From assembly GCF_001679925.1 (NCBI RefSeq), contig NZ_LYUZ01000024.1, positions 38,877 through 102,876 of the forward strand: a stretch of DNA of 64,000 bases, in the 5' to 3' direction. The stretch comes from Leisingera sp. JC1 (GTDB taxonomy: Bacteria > Pseudomonadota > Alphaproteobacteria > Rhodobacterales > Rhodobacteraceae). A program made the position numbers and the translations under genes. Under the pieces are notes generated by a model. That model was not told where the DNA came from. It made no database searches and saw only the letters and a program-made list of their open reading frames with translations. Positions 8,250-17,577 of the stretch are shown here, piece by piece. Every line of letters starts with the position of its first letter. Position 1 is the first letter of the stretch.

Positions 8250-11111
8250 TTATCCCTCCGTCCCGGTCTTGGCCGCTTCGTCGCGTGCCGGGTTGATGTC
8301 CATTGCGTGTTCGGAGCTCATCCCCGGCTGCCAGGCAAAGCGCGAGAGGCTTTCGAGCGCTAGCAGCACCGCGCCGACAACAGCCAGGAAGACACCGAGG
8401 TCAAAGAGGGCAGCGGTTGCCCATTCGAACTCCTCCAGCGGCGGCCAGTGCAGGTAGCCGAAATCGCTGGTGAGGAACGGCTTGCCGTTGAACCAGGCGC
8501 CCATGCCGGTGGCGGCGGCGATCAGCACGCCGGAGCCGATGATGGCATGGTAGGGGTAGCGCTGGCGTTCGGTCGCCCAGGCAAAGCCGGAGGCCATGTA
8601 CTGCATGATGATGGCGATGGCCGCGACCAGCCCGGCGATGAAGCCGCCGCCCGGCAGGTTGTGGCCGCGGAAGAAGATATAGGCCGCCACCATAAGCGCC
8701 AACGGCATCATCACCCGGGTTGCCACCACCATCATCAGCGGGTGGGCGTCGCCCGCCTGCGGCAGGTCGGGCTTGCGGTTCAGGAGATAGGCGCGGACCT
8801 TGGATCCGAGCACCGCCTCGGTCAGGGCAAAGATCACCATGGCGGCGATGCCCAGCACGATGATCTCGCCGAATGTGTCATAGCCGCGGAAGTCGACCAG
8901 GATCACGTTCACCACATTGGTGCCGCCGCCGCCCTTGTAGGAGTTGGCGAGGTGGAAATCCGAGATGGTCGGGAAGGCGAAGTCGCGTATCAAGAGCGCA
9001 TAGATCAGCCCGCCGGCGCCAAGGCCCGCCACCACCGCAATCGCGCCGTCGCGGATGCGGGTGAGGGCCGGGGTTTCAACCGGGGTTTCCTTGGGCATGA
9101 AATTGAGCGCCAGCAGCATCAGAATGATGGTGACAACCTCAACCGAGATCTGGGTCAAGGCCAGATCGGGGGCGGAGAGGTAGTTGAAGGACAGTGATAC
9201 AACGAGGCCGACCACGCCGATCAGCACCAGCGACAGCAGGCGGTTGCGGTGCTTGGCAACGATGAACAGGGTTGCCACCACCAGGGCAAACCAGCCGACA
9301 ACCGGCAGCGCACCCGGGTCCTGCATTTGGCGGGTTTCAACGCCCAGGGTGCCGCCGCGGTAGGCGACATAGCTGATGGCCACGGTGAAGGTGACCATGA
9401 TCGCCGCGTAACGGGTGAGAACGCCGTTGTGCAAGCCTTCGGTCACGAACTGGCTGAGGCGGGTGAAGGCGCCGATCAAGGCCTCGAAAATGGTCTTGGC
9501 CTCTGGCCGGGGCATGGCGTTCCAGGCCCGCTGCAGGGGCGCGTGCAGCGCCAGCAGGGTCAAGCCGCCGATGGTGGCCGCCGCCGACATATAAAGCGCC
9601 GGAGTGAGCCCGTGCCAGAGTTTGAGCGAATAGTAGGGCAGCTCGCCGCCGCCGATGACTGCGCCTGCTGCGGTGGCGACCATCGGTCCTGCGATCTTGG
9701 CCGAGGCCAGACCGATCAGCACCACCAGCACGACCAGGAAGGCCGGGCCGATCCACATGCCGGTGTTCGGGTCATGCGGGTGGCCGGGGTAGTCGTCTTG
9801 TTTGCGGCCGAGGAACACATGCACGATGAAGCGGAAGGAATAGGCGGCGGAGAACAGTGCCGCCACCGTGGCCAGCGCGGGCACGATCAGATGCGAGCCG
9901 TTCCAGATGGTGTGGGCAGTTTCCTCCAGCATCATTTCTTTGGAGAGGAAACCGTTGAGGGGCGGGATACCGGCCATGGACAGGGCTGCAACCGTGCCGA
10001 TGGTGAAAGTGATCGGCATCAGGTGGCGCAATCCGCCAAGGCGCTTGATGTCGCGGGTGCCGGCCTCGTGGTCGACGATGCCTGCGGTCATGAACAGCGC
10101 TGCCTTGAAAGTGGCGTGGTTGATGATGTGGAAGACCGCGGCCACCGCGGCGATCTTGGTGCCAAAGCCCAGCAGCATGGTGATCAGGCCCAGGTGGCTG
10201 ACGGTAGAGAACGCCAGCAGCGCTTTGAGGTCGTCCTTGAACAGCGCGATCACCGCGCCGACCAGCATGGTGACAAGGCCGGTGGTGGCAACGATGTAAA
10301 ACCACTCCGGCGTGCCGGCCAGCACCGGCCACAGGCGGGCCATCAAAAACAGCCCGGCCTTCACCATGGTGGCGGAGTGCAGATAGGCCGAAACCGGTGT
10401 CGGGGCGGCCATCGCGTGCGGCAACCAGAAATGGAACGGGAACTGGGCCGATTTGGTGAAGGCCCCCAGCAGGATCAGGATCAGCGCGGGCAGGTAGAGG
10501 TCCGAGGATTGGATCGCTTCTTTGTTTTGCAGGATCACGCTGAGGTCATAGGAACCTGCAATGTTGCCGAGGATCAGCATGCCGGCAATCATCGCCAGCC
10601 CGCCGGAGCCGGTCACCGTTAGCGCCATGCGTGCGCCCTGGCGGCCTTCGGGCAGGTGCTTCCAGTAACCGATCAGCAGGAAGGAGCTGAGCGAGGTGAG
10701 CTCCCAGAACACCAGCAAAAGCAGGATGTTGTCGGACAGAACGATGCCGACCATCGCGCCCTGGAACAGCAGCAGGTAGCTGTAGAACTGCCCCATCGGG
10801 TCTTCGCGCGACAGGTAGTAGCGGGCGTAGAGGATGATCAGGAGGCCGATGCCAAGGATCATTGCCGCAAACAGGAAACCAAGGCCGTCCAGAAAGAAAT
10901 GCGCGTTGAGGCCAAGTGCTGGCAGCCAGTCCACCGCGGCATAGACCGTCTCGCCGCGGAACACGGCGGGGATGTGCAGCATCAGGCCGATGAAGGCAAG
11001 CAGCGTGGTCAGCCCGGCGGCGGAGGCAGCCGCATTGCGTCCGGCGCGGATCAATAGCGCGGGGAAGACGGCTCCGAGAAAGGGCAGGGCCGCAATCAGG
11101 AAAAGGGACAC
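8250..11111 (-). CDS. phaAB: Fused Mrp subunit A/B (PhaAB), cation:proton antiporter
   Basis: At about 953 aa it combines the MrpA NuoL-like domain (about 1-760) with the MrpB domain at the C-terminus ('ATRVMMPLALMVAAYIFFRG' onward), as in group-2 Mrp systems and Sinorhizobium PhaAB. The proton-path motif 'FWELTSLSSFLLIGYWK' and 'KSAQFPFHFWLPHAMAAPTPVSAYLHSATMVKAG'-type region are visible. The open frame extends to a TTG at 11117, but the AGGAG at 11121-11125 is ideally spaced for GTG 11111, which I chose. It is the first gene of the operon. The complex exports Na+ or K+ for protons; which ion cannot be read from sequence. Confidence 0.94.
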   Translation of the reverse strand: MSLFLIAALPFLGAVFPALLIRAGRNAAASAAGLTTLLAFIGLMLHIPAVFRGETVYAAVDWLPALGLNAHFFLDGLGFLFAAMILGIGLLIILYARYYLSREDPMGQFYSYLLLFQGAMVGIVLSDNILLLLVFWELTSLSSFLLIGYWKHLPEGRQGARMALTVTGSGGLAMIAGMLILGNIAGSYDLSVILQNKEAIQSSDLYLPALILILLGAFTKSAQFPFHFWLPHAMAAPTPVSAYLHSATMVKAGLFLMARLWPVLAGTPEWFYIVATTGLVTMLVGAVIALFKDDLKALLAFSTVSHLGLITMLLGFGTKIAAVAAVFHIINHATFKAALFMTAGIVDHEAGTRDIKRLGGLRHLMPITFTIGTVAALSMAGIPPLNGFLSKEMMLEETAHTIWNGSHLIVPALATVAALFSAAYSFRFIVHVFLGRKQDDYPGHPHDPNTGMWIGPAFLVVLVVLIGLASAKIAGPMVATAAGAVIGGGELPYYSLKLWHGLTPALYMSAAATIGGLTLLALHAPLQRAWNAMPRPEAKTIFEALIGAFTRLSQFVTEGLHNGVLTRYAAIMVTFTVAISYVAYRGGTLGVETRQMQDPGALPVVGWFALVVATLFIVAKHRNRLLSLVLIGVVGLVVSLSFNYLSAPDLALTQISVEVVTIILMLLALNFMPKETPVETPALTRIRDGAIAVVAGLGAGGLIYALLIRDFAFPTISDFHLANSYKGGGGTNVVNVILVDFRGYDTFGEIIVLGIAAMVIFALTEAVLGSKVRAYLLNRKPDLPQAGDAHPLMMVVATRVMMPLALMVAAYIFFRGHNLPGGGFIAGLVAAIAIIMQYMASGFAWATERQRYPYHAIIGSGVLIAAATGMGAWFNGKPFLTSDFGYLHWPPLEEFEWATAALFDLGVFLAVVGAVLLALESLSRFAWQPGMSSEHAMDINPARDEAAKTGTEG

Positions 11112-11367
11112 GTGCAAGTCTCCTGTCGGGTTGGCGCGTCGTGTTTTGGACCAGTGCTAAGCAATTTTGTTGCTCAGAACCACCCCTGCCGCCCCGATTG
11201 CGGCGGGAATGCCGCACCCAAAGGCAGAGTGAATACGCTCGTTACGGGCATAATTGGGCAGCAGGCGCGTAATAACAAGAACTTGACCGATGGAATCGGG
11301 CTGTTTCTGGTGATCAAAGGTCAGCGGCCTGCTAGACCGGAGGTGCAGAAGCGTCAGCGGAGGCGGG
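11112..11367. other. Divergent promoter region, pha operon / rhodanese gene
   Basis: This 256-bp gap holds the outward-facing promoters of the antiporter operon (minus) and the rhodanese gene (plus). A short 5-bp inverted repeat AGCAA-N5-TTGCT lies at 11159-11173, close to the antiporter start. I see no convincing sigma-70 boxes, and no gene within it. Confidence 0.4.
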
Positions 11368-11841
11368 ATGGCACACGTCGAAACAGGGAACCCGAAGCTT
11401 ACACGGCGGCTGGTGCTGCTGGGAGGCACCGCGGCGGCGGCAGGTTTCGGCTTCTGGTGGCAGCGCCGCCAGCCGCCGGATCACAGCCATCCGCGGCTGA
11501 GCGCGGCTGAGGCCTATGGCCAGGCGCAGGCAGGCGAGATCATTCTGGTCGATGTCCGCACCCCGCAGGAATGGCGGGCGTCGGGTGTCCCGGTGGGCAG
11601 CCATCAGATCGACATGCGGCGGGATGATTTCATTGCCGCCTTGCAGGCTGTGGCGGGACCTGACCCTTCGGTTCCGGTAGCGCTGATCTGCGCCCGCGGT
11701 GTGCGTTCGGCGCGGGTGACGCTGATGCTGGCCGAGGCGGGGTATACCCATGTGATCGACGTGCCGGAAGGGATGTTAGGGTCCGCAGCCGGGCCGGGCT
11801 GGATCGCCGGCAACCTGCCTGTGGCGCGGTGGCAGGGGTGA
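11368..11841 (+). CDS. Rhodanese-like sulfurtransferase with Tat-like N-terminus
   Basis: The protein is 157 aa. The N-terminus has a twin arginine before a hydrophobic stretch ('TRRLVLLGG', Arg13-Arg14), which suggests Tat export or an N-terminal anchor to the periplasmic side. A single rhodanese domain follows, with the 'VDVRTPQEW' motif and the catalytic loop Cys108 in 'CARGVRS'. It probably transfers sulfane sulfur in the periplasm; the natural substrate is unknown. The GGAGG ribosome binding site is well placed. The end overlaps the next gene by 13 bp. Confidence 0.85.
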   Translation: MAHVETGNPKLTRRLVLLGGTAAAAGFGFWWQRRQPPDHSHPRLSAAEAYGQAQAGEIILVDVRTPQEWRASGVPVGSHQIDMRRDDFIAALQAVAGPDPSVPVALICARGVRSARVTLMLAEAGYTHVIDVPEGMLGSAAGPGWIAGNLPVARWQG

Positions 11842-12683
11842 TCCGGGGGCTGGGTAATGCTGCTGTTGCTGCAGTGTTTGCAGTGCTTTTGGTCAGTACG
11901 GCCATGGCGGGTTGCGGCGAGGAGCGAACCGCTTGCCGCTTGCAGGGCGGTCAGTACCATATCGTGGTGCCGGACAGGGAAGCTGATGACGGTTCCGTGC
12001 CTGTGGTGATGTTCCTGCACGGTTATGGGGGCAGCGGCAGCAGCGTGTTGCGCAACCGGGACATGGTCGAGGGTCTGACGCAGCGCGGCTATGCGGTGAT
12101 CGCGCCAGAGGGGCTGCGGCGGGATGGCAGCGGGCCGCAGTCCTGGGGCTTTGGCCCGTTCACTGCGGGGCGCGACGAGGGCGCGTTTTTTGCGGCGGTG
12201 CTGGCGGATGCGGCAGAGCGGTTCGGGACGTCCCGGTCGCAGACGGTGCTGGCCGGGTTCTCGGCCGGCGCCTTCATGGTGCATTACCTGGCCTGCCGCG
12301 ATCCTGGAGCCTTTGCGGCTTATGCGCCGGTCTCCGGCGCCTTCTGGCGGCCGCAGCCGGAGCGCTGCGCCGGGCCGGTGCGGCTGTTGCAGGTGCATGG
12401 CTGGCGCGACGAGGTGGTGCCGCTGGAGGGGCGGATCCTGGGCGGCGGCCGGTTCGAGCAGGGCGATGTCTTTGCCGAGCTGGAGGTCTGGCGCGAGGCC
12501 AACGCCTGTGCCTCCCATGCGCCGGACCGGGCGTGGAGTGCCGGGGGACTGATGCGCCGCCGCTGGGATTGCGGTCCGGGAGCGGATATTGAACTGGTGC
12601 TGTTTGACGGCGGCCATACGGTGCCTAAGGGCTGGGCGGAGCTGATGGCGGAGTGGTTCGAGGATCAGCCCGCGGTGCGCTGA
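11829..12683 (+). CDS. Secreted PHB-depolymerase/LpqC-type alpha/beta-hydrolase
   Basis: A 284-residue protein starting at GTG, with an N-terminal signal peptide ending near 'TAMAGCGEE'; a lipoprotein is possible because a Cys follows 'MAG'. The alpha/beta-hydrolase elements of the esterase/PHB depolymerase family are present: oxyanion 'FLHGYGGSG', nucleophile elbow Ser145 in 'GFSAGA', Asp194 in 'GWRDEVVP' and His263 in 'GGHTVP'. An alternative GTG at 11838 forms a GTGA overlap with the rhodanese stop. It is probably a periplasmic or outer-membrane esterase; the substrate is unknown. Confidence 0.82.
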   Translation: MAGVIRGLGNAAVAAVFAVLLVSTAMAGCGEERTACRLQGGQYHIVVPDREADDGSVPVVMFLHGYGGSGSSVLRNRDMVEGLTQRGYAVIAPEGLRRDGSGPQSWGFGPFTAGRDEGAFFAAVLADAAERFGTSRSQTVLAGFSAGAFMVHYLACRDPGAFAAYAPVSGAFWRPQPERCAGPVRLLQVHGWRDEVVPLEGRILGGGRFEQGDVFAELEVWREANACASHAPDRAWSAGGLMRRRWDCGPGADIELVLFDGGHTVPKGWAELMAEWFEDQPAVR

Positions 12684-12720
12684 AGCTGGCGGCGAGGCAA
12701 GCCGCGGCGGTCTCCCGCCC

Positions 12721-12755
12721 CTTTGGCCTCAAAATTAAAGATTTGCAGGCCAAAG
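12721..12755. repeat. Intergenic inverted repeat, 9-bp arms
   Basis: Perfect arms CTTTGGCCT (12721-12729) and AGGCCAAAG (12747-12755) enclose a 17-base AT-rich loop. With the hairpin that follows, this makes a compact intergenic structure between the convergent esterase and opgH genes. It could be a REP-like element. Confidence 0.5.
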
Positions 12756-12766
12756 CGTTGGGCCGG

Positions 12767-12792
12767 GCAGCGCGCCCTTTCGGGCGCGCTGC
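12767..12792. terminator. Strong GC hairpin between convergent genes
   Basis: A perfect 11-bp stem (GCAGCGCGCCC / GGGCGCGCTGC) has a TTTC tetraloop and is followed on the plus strand by GGTTTCGTTT. It probably terminates the rhodanese-esterase transcript and may also end the opg transcript from the other side. Confidence 0.6.
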
Positions 12793-12910
12793 GGTTTCGT
12801 TTGCCACTGCCCGCGCCGCGCGGCAGCGCGGCGCCGGACCCAAGGCCGCCAAGGATGTGCCGGCAACAGCCGGGCATCCTGCGGGCGCGGGAGTTCCCTG
12901 ATTGCGGCGG

Positions 12911-14788
12911 TTACTCCGCAGGGGTGCCGCGGGCGGCGGTGCCGTCCAGCAGCGCCTTCAGTTCGGCTCGGGCGGCACGGGCGGCGCGGGTGATCTGGGG
13001 TTCGGTGAACTCTTCCCGCGTGGCCATCCAGTGGCGGATGCGGTTCACGGTCTTGACGCCGGAGAGCGCAGACAGCGGCACCGCCAGCACCAGGGACAGC
13101 GCAATCGGCGCCAGCCACAGCGACACGGTTCCGGTCAGGATGCCGGCCCAGAGCGCAACACCGCTGACGGTTTCCAGCGCGTGGCAGGTCACCAGCGTGC
13201 GCAGCGAGTAGCTGCCGCCGTCACGCGCCTGCGGTGCCCAGCCGCGCTGCAGGCCAAGGGCGGTGCGGAACACCGCGATCATCTGCTGCACCATCAGGAT
13301 CGGCGCATAGAGGATGGCAAGCACCACCTCGGACACGAAAGACAGCGCGAAATGCACCGGGCCGCCGTATTCGGAAAACCGGCTGCCGGTCAGCGGCAAG
13401 GCCGAGGCCGCCAGCATTTTGGGGGCCAGCAGCATGGCGTAGATCAGGATGATCACCAGCACATGCTTGGGTTCGGACATGTCCGGCCAGCTGGGGCGGA
13501 AGGGGTTGGCCTCGCTGAAGTAGCTGATCACCGAGGCTTCCTCGCTGCGGCCGATCACGGCCCAGAGAACCAGCAGCGCAAACCAGACCGGTGCCATCAG
13601 GTATCCGATCGCACCTGCAAAAAGGTGGAAGCGGGAAATTGCGCGGAAGCCTTTGGCGTGCAGCAGATTGAGGTGCTGCAGGTTGCCCTGGCACCAGCGG
13701 CGGTCGCGCAGGATGTGGTCGATCAGGGTGGCGGGTGTTTCCTCATACGATCCGCGGATGCGGGGCAGGAAGCGCACCGACCAGCCGGCCCGGCGCAACA
13801 GGCCGGCCTCGACGAAATCGTGGCTCATGATCAGCTTGTCGCCGCCACCGAAGCGCGAGCGCAGCAGCGGCAGACCGGCGCAGGCGGCAAAGGCGCGGGT
13901 GCGGATGATGGCGTTGTGACCCCAGTAGTTGCCTTCGTGGCCGGCCCAGCGGGCCAAGCCCTCGGCGAGTGCCAGGCCATAGACGCCATTGGCGAACTGC
14001 TGCATGCGGCCAAAGACGGACTGGGCGCCAATGAGCTGCGGATAGCTCTGGATCAGGCCGGCGCCGGGATCGCGCGCCAGCGCGTCGGCCAGCCTGGCAA
14101 TGGCGCGGCCGGTCATCAGACTGTCGGCATCCAGCACCAGCATCGCCTCGTAGTCCGCACCCCAGCGGCGCACCCAGTCGGAGATGTTACCGACCTTGCG
14201 GCCCTCGTTGTCGTCGCGGCGGCGGTAATAGAGTTCGGTGCCTTCGGGCAGCATGGTGCGCAGCGCCTCGACGCTGGCGCGCTCCTGCGCAGCAATGGCG
14301 TCGTCGCGGGTGTCCGAGAGGATGAACATTGCGTATTCATGCAGGCCGCCGCGGCCGTGAAGCTCCTGCAGCATGGTCTGGGCGTTGCCCAGAACATACC
14401 AGGGCACCTCATTGTAGACCGGCATCAGGAGCGCGACCTTCATCGGGCGGGCAGCGCCGCGGGTGGCGGTTCGCTCGCGGCGCGAGAGGCTGTATAGGCC
14501 CAACAGAACGGTGGAAACGGTAAAGGCGATCCAGAAGAAGTTGAAAGCAATCAGCGCCAGCAGGATCACCTCCAGCACCGAGAAGCCGCCATCTGTGAAC
14601 CAGCCGCCCATGACCCAGGTCAGGACGCCGGTTGCGGCCATCGCGGGCGAAAAGGCCAGCAGGCGCCAGAGCGCAACCTGTTTCGGCGCCGCGGCCCCAG
14701 GGGCCTCAGCATCGCGGAAGTCCTTGCTGAAGTCCTGTTCCGGCATCGCCAGCGGCTGTTCCGGGGGCATCAGATCACACGTAGTCAT
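12911..14788 (-). CDS. opgH: Glucans biosynthesis glucosyltransferase OpgH
   Basis: The start at ATG 14788 (625 aa) has AGGTGG upstream and overlaps opgG as ATGA; GTG 14797 is an in-frame alternative. This is a GT2-family membrane glycosyltransferase, with the UDP-glucose-binding 'DADSLMTG' motif, an acceptor-region 'SYEETPATLIDHILRDRRWCQGNLQH' stretch containing the (Q/R)xxRW element, and transmembrane segments at both ends. OpgH builds and exports the beta-1,2-linked backbone of osmoregulated periplasmic glucans. It is shorter than the E. coli protein (about 850 aa), as is usual for alphaproteobacterial forms. Confidence 0.93.
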   Translation of the reverse strand: MTTCDLMPPEQPLAMPEQDFSKDFRDAEAPGAAAPKQVALWRLLAFSPAMAATGVLTWVMGGWFTDGGFSVLEVILLALIAFNFFWIAFTVSTVLLGLYSLSRRERTATRGAARPMKVALLMPVYNEVPWYVLGNAQTMLQELHGRGGLHEYAMFILSDTRDDAIAAQERASVEALRTMLPEGTELYYRRRDDNEGRKVGNISDWVRRWGADYEAMLVLDADSLMTGRAIARLADALARDPGAGLIQSYPQLIGAQSVFGRMQQFANGVYGLALAEGLARWAGHEGNYWGHNAIIRTRAFAACAGLPLLRSRFGGGDKLIMSHDFVEAGLLRRAGWSVRFLPRIRGSYEETPATLIDHILRDRRWCQGNLQHLNLLHAKGFRAISRFHLFAGAIGYLMAPVWFALLVLWAVIGRSEEASVISYFSEANPFRPSWPDMSEPKHVLVIILIYAMLLAPKMLAASALPLTGSRFSEYGGPVHFALSFVSEVVLAILYAPILMVQQMIAVFRTALGLQRGWAPQARDGGSYSLRTLVTCHALETVSGVALWAGILTGTVSLWLAPIALSLVLAVPLSALSGVKTVNRIRHWMATREEFTEPQITRAARAARAELKALLDGTAARGTPAE

Positions 14789-16293
14789 GCGGTCCACCTG
14801 TAAAGCCAGACCTCAGAGGCGGGGCTGCCGTCTTTCCTGAGCTGGGCGCGAAGTTCGATGTGATCCCGGTCTTCGGGGTCGAAGTTGAAGGCAAGCCGCA
14901 GTCCGCCGGTTTCGGGGTTGCGCTGCAGCACGCCTTCGCTGGTCGCCACATGGGGAGAGTGGATGTGGACGTCAAGATCCTCCGGGTCGCCATCGAGAAG
15001 CGGATGCGAGTCAAAGTCGATGGTCATGATCCGGCCAGGTCCGCCGAAGATCCGGGCACCCTCTGCAGTGGACAAAACCCGCGCCATCGGCAGCGACGGC
15101 TCGCTGCCCCAGGTGAGGCGGTAGCTGAGGCTGATCTCGCTGCCTTTCGCATAGGGCTCTCGCGGGCGCCAGTAAGCGACAATATTGTCGTAGATTTCCT
15201 TGTCTGCCGGAATTTCCACCAGGGTGACGGCGCCCTTGCCCCAGTCTTCTTTGGGTTCGACCCATAGGCAGGGGCGCTTGTGGTAGAAGGCTTCGAGGTC
15301 GTTGAAGTCCGACAGTTTGCGGGCGCGCTGCATCAGGCCGAAACCGCGCGGGTTTTCGTCAACGAAGGAAGACACCTGAAGGCGTTTCGGGTTGGCGAGC
15401 GGCCGCCACAGGGTTTCGCCATTGCCGTTCTGCACCAGCAGGCCGTCGGTGTCGTGCACCGCCGGGCGGAAATCGTCGAAGTCGTGGCGGTTCTTGGCGT
15501 CGAACAGGAACATCGAGGTGAGAGGCGCGAGGCCTGCGTGGGTCAGCTCTTCGCGGGCAAACAGCGTGGCCTCCACATCCATCACCGCGCTGCTGCCGGG
15601 GGTGATGGTAAAGCGGTAGGCGCCGGTGACTGAGGGGGAATCCATCAGCGCATGCACCACCATGTGCCGCTGGCCGGGGGCAGGGGCCTCCAGCCAGAAT
15701 TCGATGAACTCTGGGAACTCCTCGCCCTCGGGGTCGGCGGTTTTGAGCGCCAGGCCGCGTGCCGACTGCCCATAGGCATTGCCGGTGCCGATGGCACGGA
15801 AATAGCTGGCGCCCTGGAATACGCAGAATTCGGTTTTCTTGCCGGGTTCAGACTGCTCTGTGCGCAGGCGCAGGCCGGAGTAGCCCAGGTCGCCCTCGGT
15901 GGTCAGATCGGGGGCTTTGTCGGATTTGTCGAACAGCGACAGATCAAAGGGCACCCGGCTGGACAGCCCGTTTGCCACGGTGTTGATCTGGATTGCGCGT
16001 GGAAAGTACAGCCCGGGCAGGAAGAAATCCACGTTGTAGCTGCGGTCTGTCCCGGCCCACAGCGCATCCTTGGTGCGGAACCAGCGCGCCTTGTAGTCGT
16101 CATAAGACTGATCCAGCCAGTCCTGCGGCACGGTGGGGCGTTCTGCATAGTCCGCGGCGGCCAGGGCGCGGGCCTTGGCAACGACAATGTCGCGGGTGAA
16201 CGGCACGGCTTCGCTGGCCATGCCGGGCAGCGCGGCCAGGGCGGTGCTGCCCAATGCGGCAGCCATGAAGGTGCGGCGGGAAATAATGCTCAT
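14785..16293 (-). CDS. opgG: Periplasmic glucan biosynthesis protein OpgG/OpgD family, Tat signal
   Basis: The start at ATG 16293 gives 502 aa with a GGAGAG ribosome binding site and the opgC overlap ATGA. The N-terminus 'SIISRRTFMAAALGS' is a twin-arginine signal, as in E. coli OpgD rather than OpgG. The OpgG/OpgD family core follows ('WFRTKDALW', 'LPGLYFPRAIQINTV', 'GENDP'-type region near 'PCLWVEPKEDWGKGAV'). It acts in the periplasm on glucan branching or release. Because there is one copy, it probably serves both functions. The G-versus-D naming is a family-level choice. Confidence 0.9.
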   Translation of the reverse strand: MSIISRRTFMAAALGSTALAALPGMASEAVPFTRDIVVAKARALAAADYAERPTVPQDWLDQSYDDYKARWFRTKDALWAGTDRSYNVDFFLPGLYFPRAIQINTVANGLSSRVPFDLSLFDKSDKAPDLTTEGDLGYSGLRLRTEQSEPGKKTEFCVFQGASYFRAIGTGNAYGQSARGLALKTADPEGEEFPEFIEFWLEAPAPGQRHMVVHALMDSPSVTGAYRFTITPGSSAVMDVEATLFAREELTHAGLAPLTSMFLFDAKNRHDFDDFRPAVHDTDGLLVQNGNGETLWRPLANPKRLQVSSFVDENPRGFGLMQRARKLSDFNDLEAFYHKRPCLWVEPKEDWGKGAVTLVEIPADKEIYDNIVAYWRPREPYAKGSEISLSYRLTWGSEPSLPMARVLSTAEGARIFGGPGRIMTIDFDSHPLLDGDPEDLDVHIHSPHVATSEGVLQRNPETGGLRLAFNFDPEDRDHIELRAQLRKDGSPASEVWLYRWTA

Positions 16294-17552
16294 CGCTTGG
16301 CTCTCCAAGGTTGCGACTTGAACCAAGCTGCGGTGTAAGCGCAGACAATGATTAGGAAAAAACCAACCAGGTTGGCGAATGCCGTGGTCATAACCGCGCG
16401 GTCGGTCTGGTCAAGCGCAAAGCCGATGAATCGGGCCAGAGCCATCGAAAAAACAAACACTGCAAGCGATTGCTGGCCGACCTTGGTGATCAGTTTCAGC
16501 AAAACCGCCCATATGCGTGCAGCCAGCGAATGGCCGGTGGCAATGAGCCGCTTGCCGCCGGTTCCCGCGGCCACCCAGCCCAGATAAGCCAGCGACAGGA
16601 AATGGGTGTAGCGCAGCAGGCCGAAGTCGGTCTTCTCGCGCCACTCTGCGGTGATCTCCCAGGTGGGGCGGATCAGACTGGCGAGATCCTTGTTCGCCGC
16701 TTCCACCCACAGAAATACTTTCCAGGAGCCGAAGGGGGCTGACAGGATCAGGAATGCGGCGGCCAGGATCACCAGTGCCTTGGAGACGGGCGGCGCGGGC
16801 AGCCAGCCTTTCATGAAGGCAAAGCCGGTGAAGAACAGCAGCTGCCAGCCGAGCGGGTTGAAGAACCATTCGCGGTCCGACCACGGTTCCGCCGGGAAGG
16901 AGATGCCATTGGGGCCAAGGCCGATCATATAGGGGTTGGCGCTGAGCCAGATCAGCAGGCTGGCAGCGATCACTGCCCAGACCCCGGCCTTCTCCAGCCC
17001 CATCATCAGCGGCAACAGGAACAGCACGCCAAGGTACATCGGCAGCACGTCAAAGTAGTTCGGCACATAGGTGAGGGTCATCACCCCGACCAGCTGCTGA
17101 ACTGTGTTGGTGAAGAACCAGTGCAGGTTCAATGACCCGATGTAGCTCTTGTCGAAGCCGCCGTAGAGGTCAAGCGTCGCCATCGAGGCCGCGAGGAAGA
17201 AGAACAGGCCGATGTGGGCCCAGTAGACCTGCCAGCAGCGGAAGACGACGCGGGCGGTGCCGAGCCACCAACCTTGTTTGGCAAAGGAGCTGCCGAAGGC
17301 GATGGCCGAGGCCATGCCTGAGCAGAAGACGAAGATCTCGGTTGCGTCGGAAAAGCCGAACCGGGCCGGAATCCAGCTGGCCCAGCGGTTGCCCGGGATA
17401 TGCGCCACTAGGATGATAAACATGGCGATGCCGCGGTAGAAGTCGAGCCGCGGATCGCGGACACGCGGCTGAGCCGCTTGCGGCGGCGGAGCTGCGCGGT
17501 TGGCGGCACTGGGGTCTTTCTGGGGCCCGGGGAAGGGCGCAACACTGGACAT
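16290..17552 (-). CDS. opgC: OpgC succinyl-/acyl-transferase for periplasmic glucans
   Basis: A 420-residue polytopic membrane protein with about ten hydrophobic segments. The opening 'DPRLDFYRGIAMFIILVAHIPGN' motif is typical of the OpgC family of acyltransferase-3-like enzymes. OpgC adds succinyl groups to glucans, giving them negative charge. The N-terminal about 30 residues are Pro/Ala-rich and cytoplasmic. It is the first of three coupled opg genes and has an AAGGA about 12 bases before its ATG. A 25-bp gap separates it from the upstream TPR gene. Confidence 0.9.
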   Translation of the reverse strand: MSSVAPFPGPQKDPSAANRAAPPPQAAQPRVRDPRLDFYRGIAMFIILVAHIPGNRWASWIPARFGFSDATEIFVFCSGMASAIAFGSSFAKQGWWLGTARVVFRCWQVYWAHIGLFFFLAASMATLDLYGGFDKSYIGSLNLHWFFTNTVQQLVGVMTLTYVPNYFDVLPMYLGVLFLLPLMMGLEKAGVWAVIAASLLIWLSANPYMIGLGPNGISFPAEPWSDREWFFNPLGWQLLFFTGFAFMKGWLPAPPVSKALVILAAAFLILSAPFGSWKVFLWVEAANKDLASLIRPTWEITAEWREKTDFGLLRYTHFLSLAYLGWVAAGTGGKRLIATGHSLAARIWAVLLKLITKVGQQSLAVFVFSMALARFIGFALDQTDRAVMTTAFANLVGFFLIIVCAYTAAWFKSQPWRAKR

Positions 17553-17577
17553 GGGTCGTTAGGGTCCTTGGAAGGTC

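Noticed and set aside
9249-10622. 457-codon plus-strand frame antisense to phaAB
   Set aside because: It lacks a membrane pattern or known motif and lies wholly inside a strong antiporter gene.
11157-11429. 90-codon minus-strand frame between antiporter and rhodanese genes
   Set aside because: No good ribosome binding site, odd composition, and it overlaps the start of the rhodanese gene.
12902-14497. 531-codon plus-strand frame antisense to opgH
   Set aside because: OpgH on the other strand is clearly real; the frame is Gln/Gly/Ala-rich noise.
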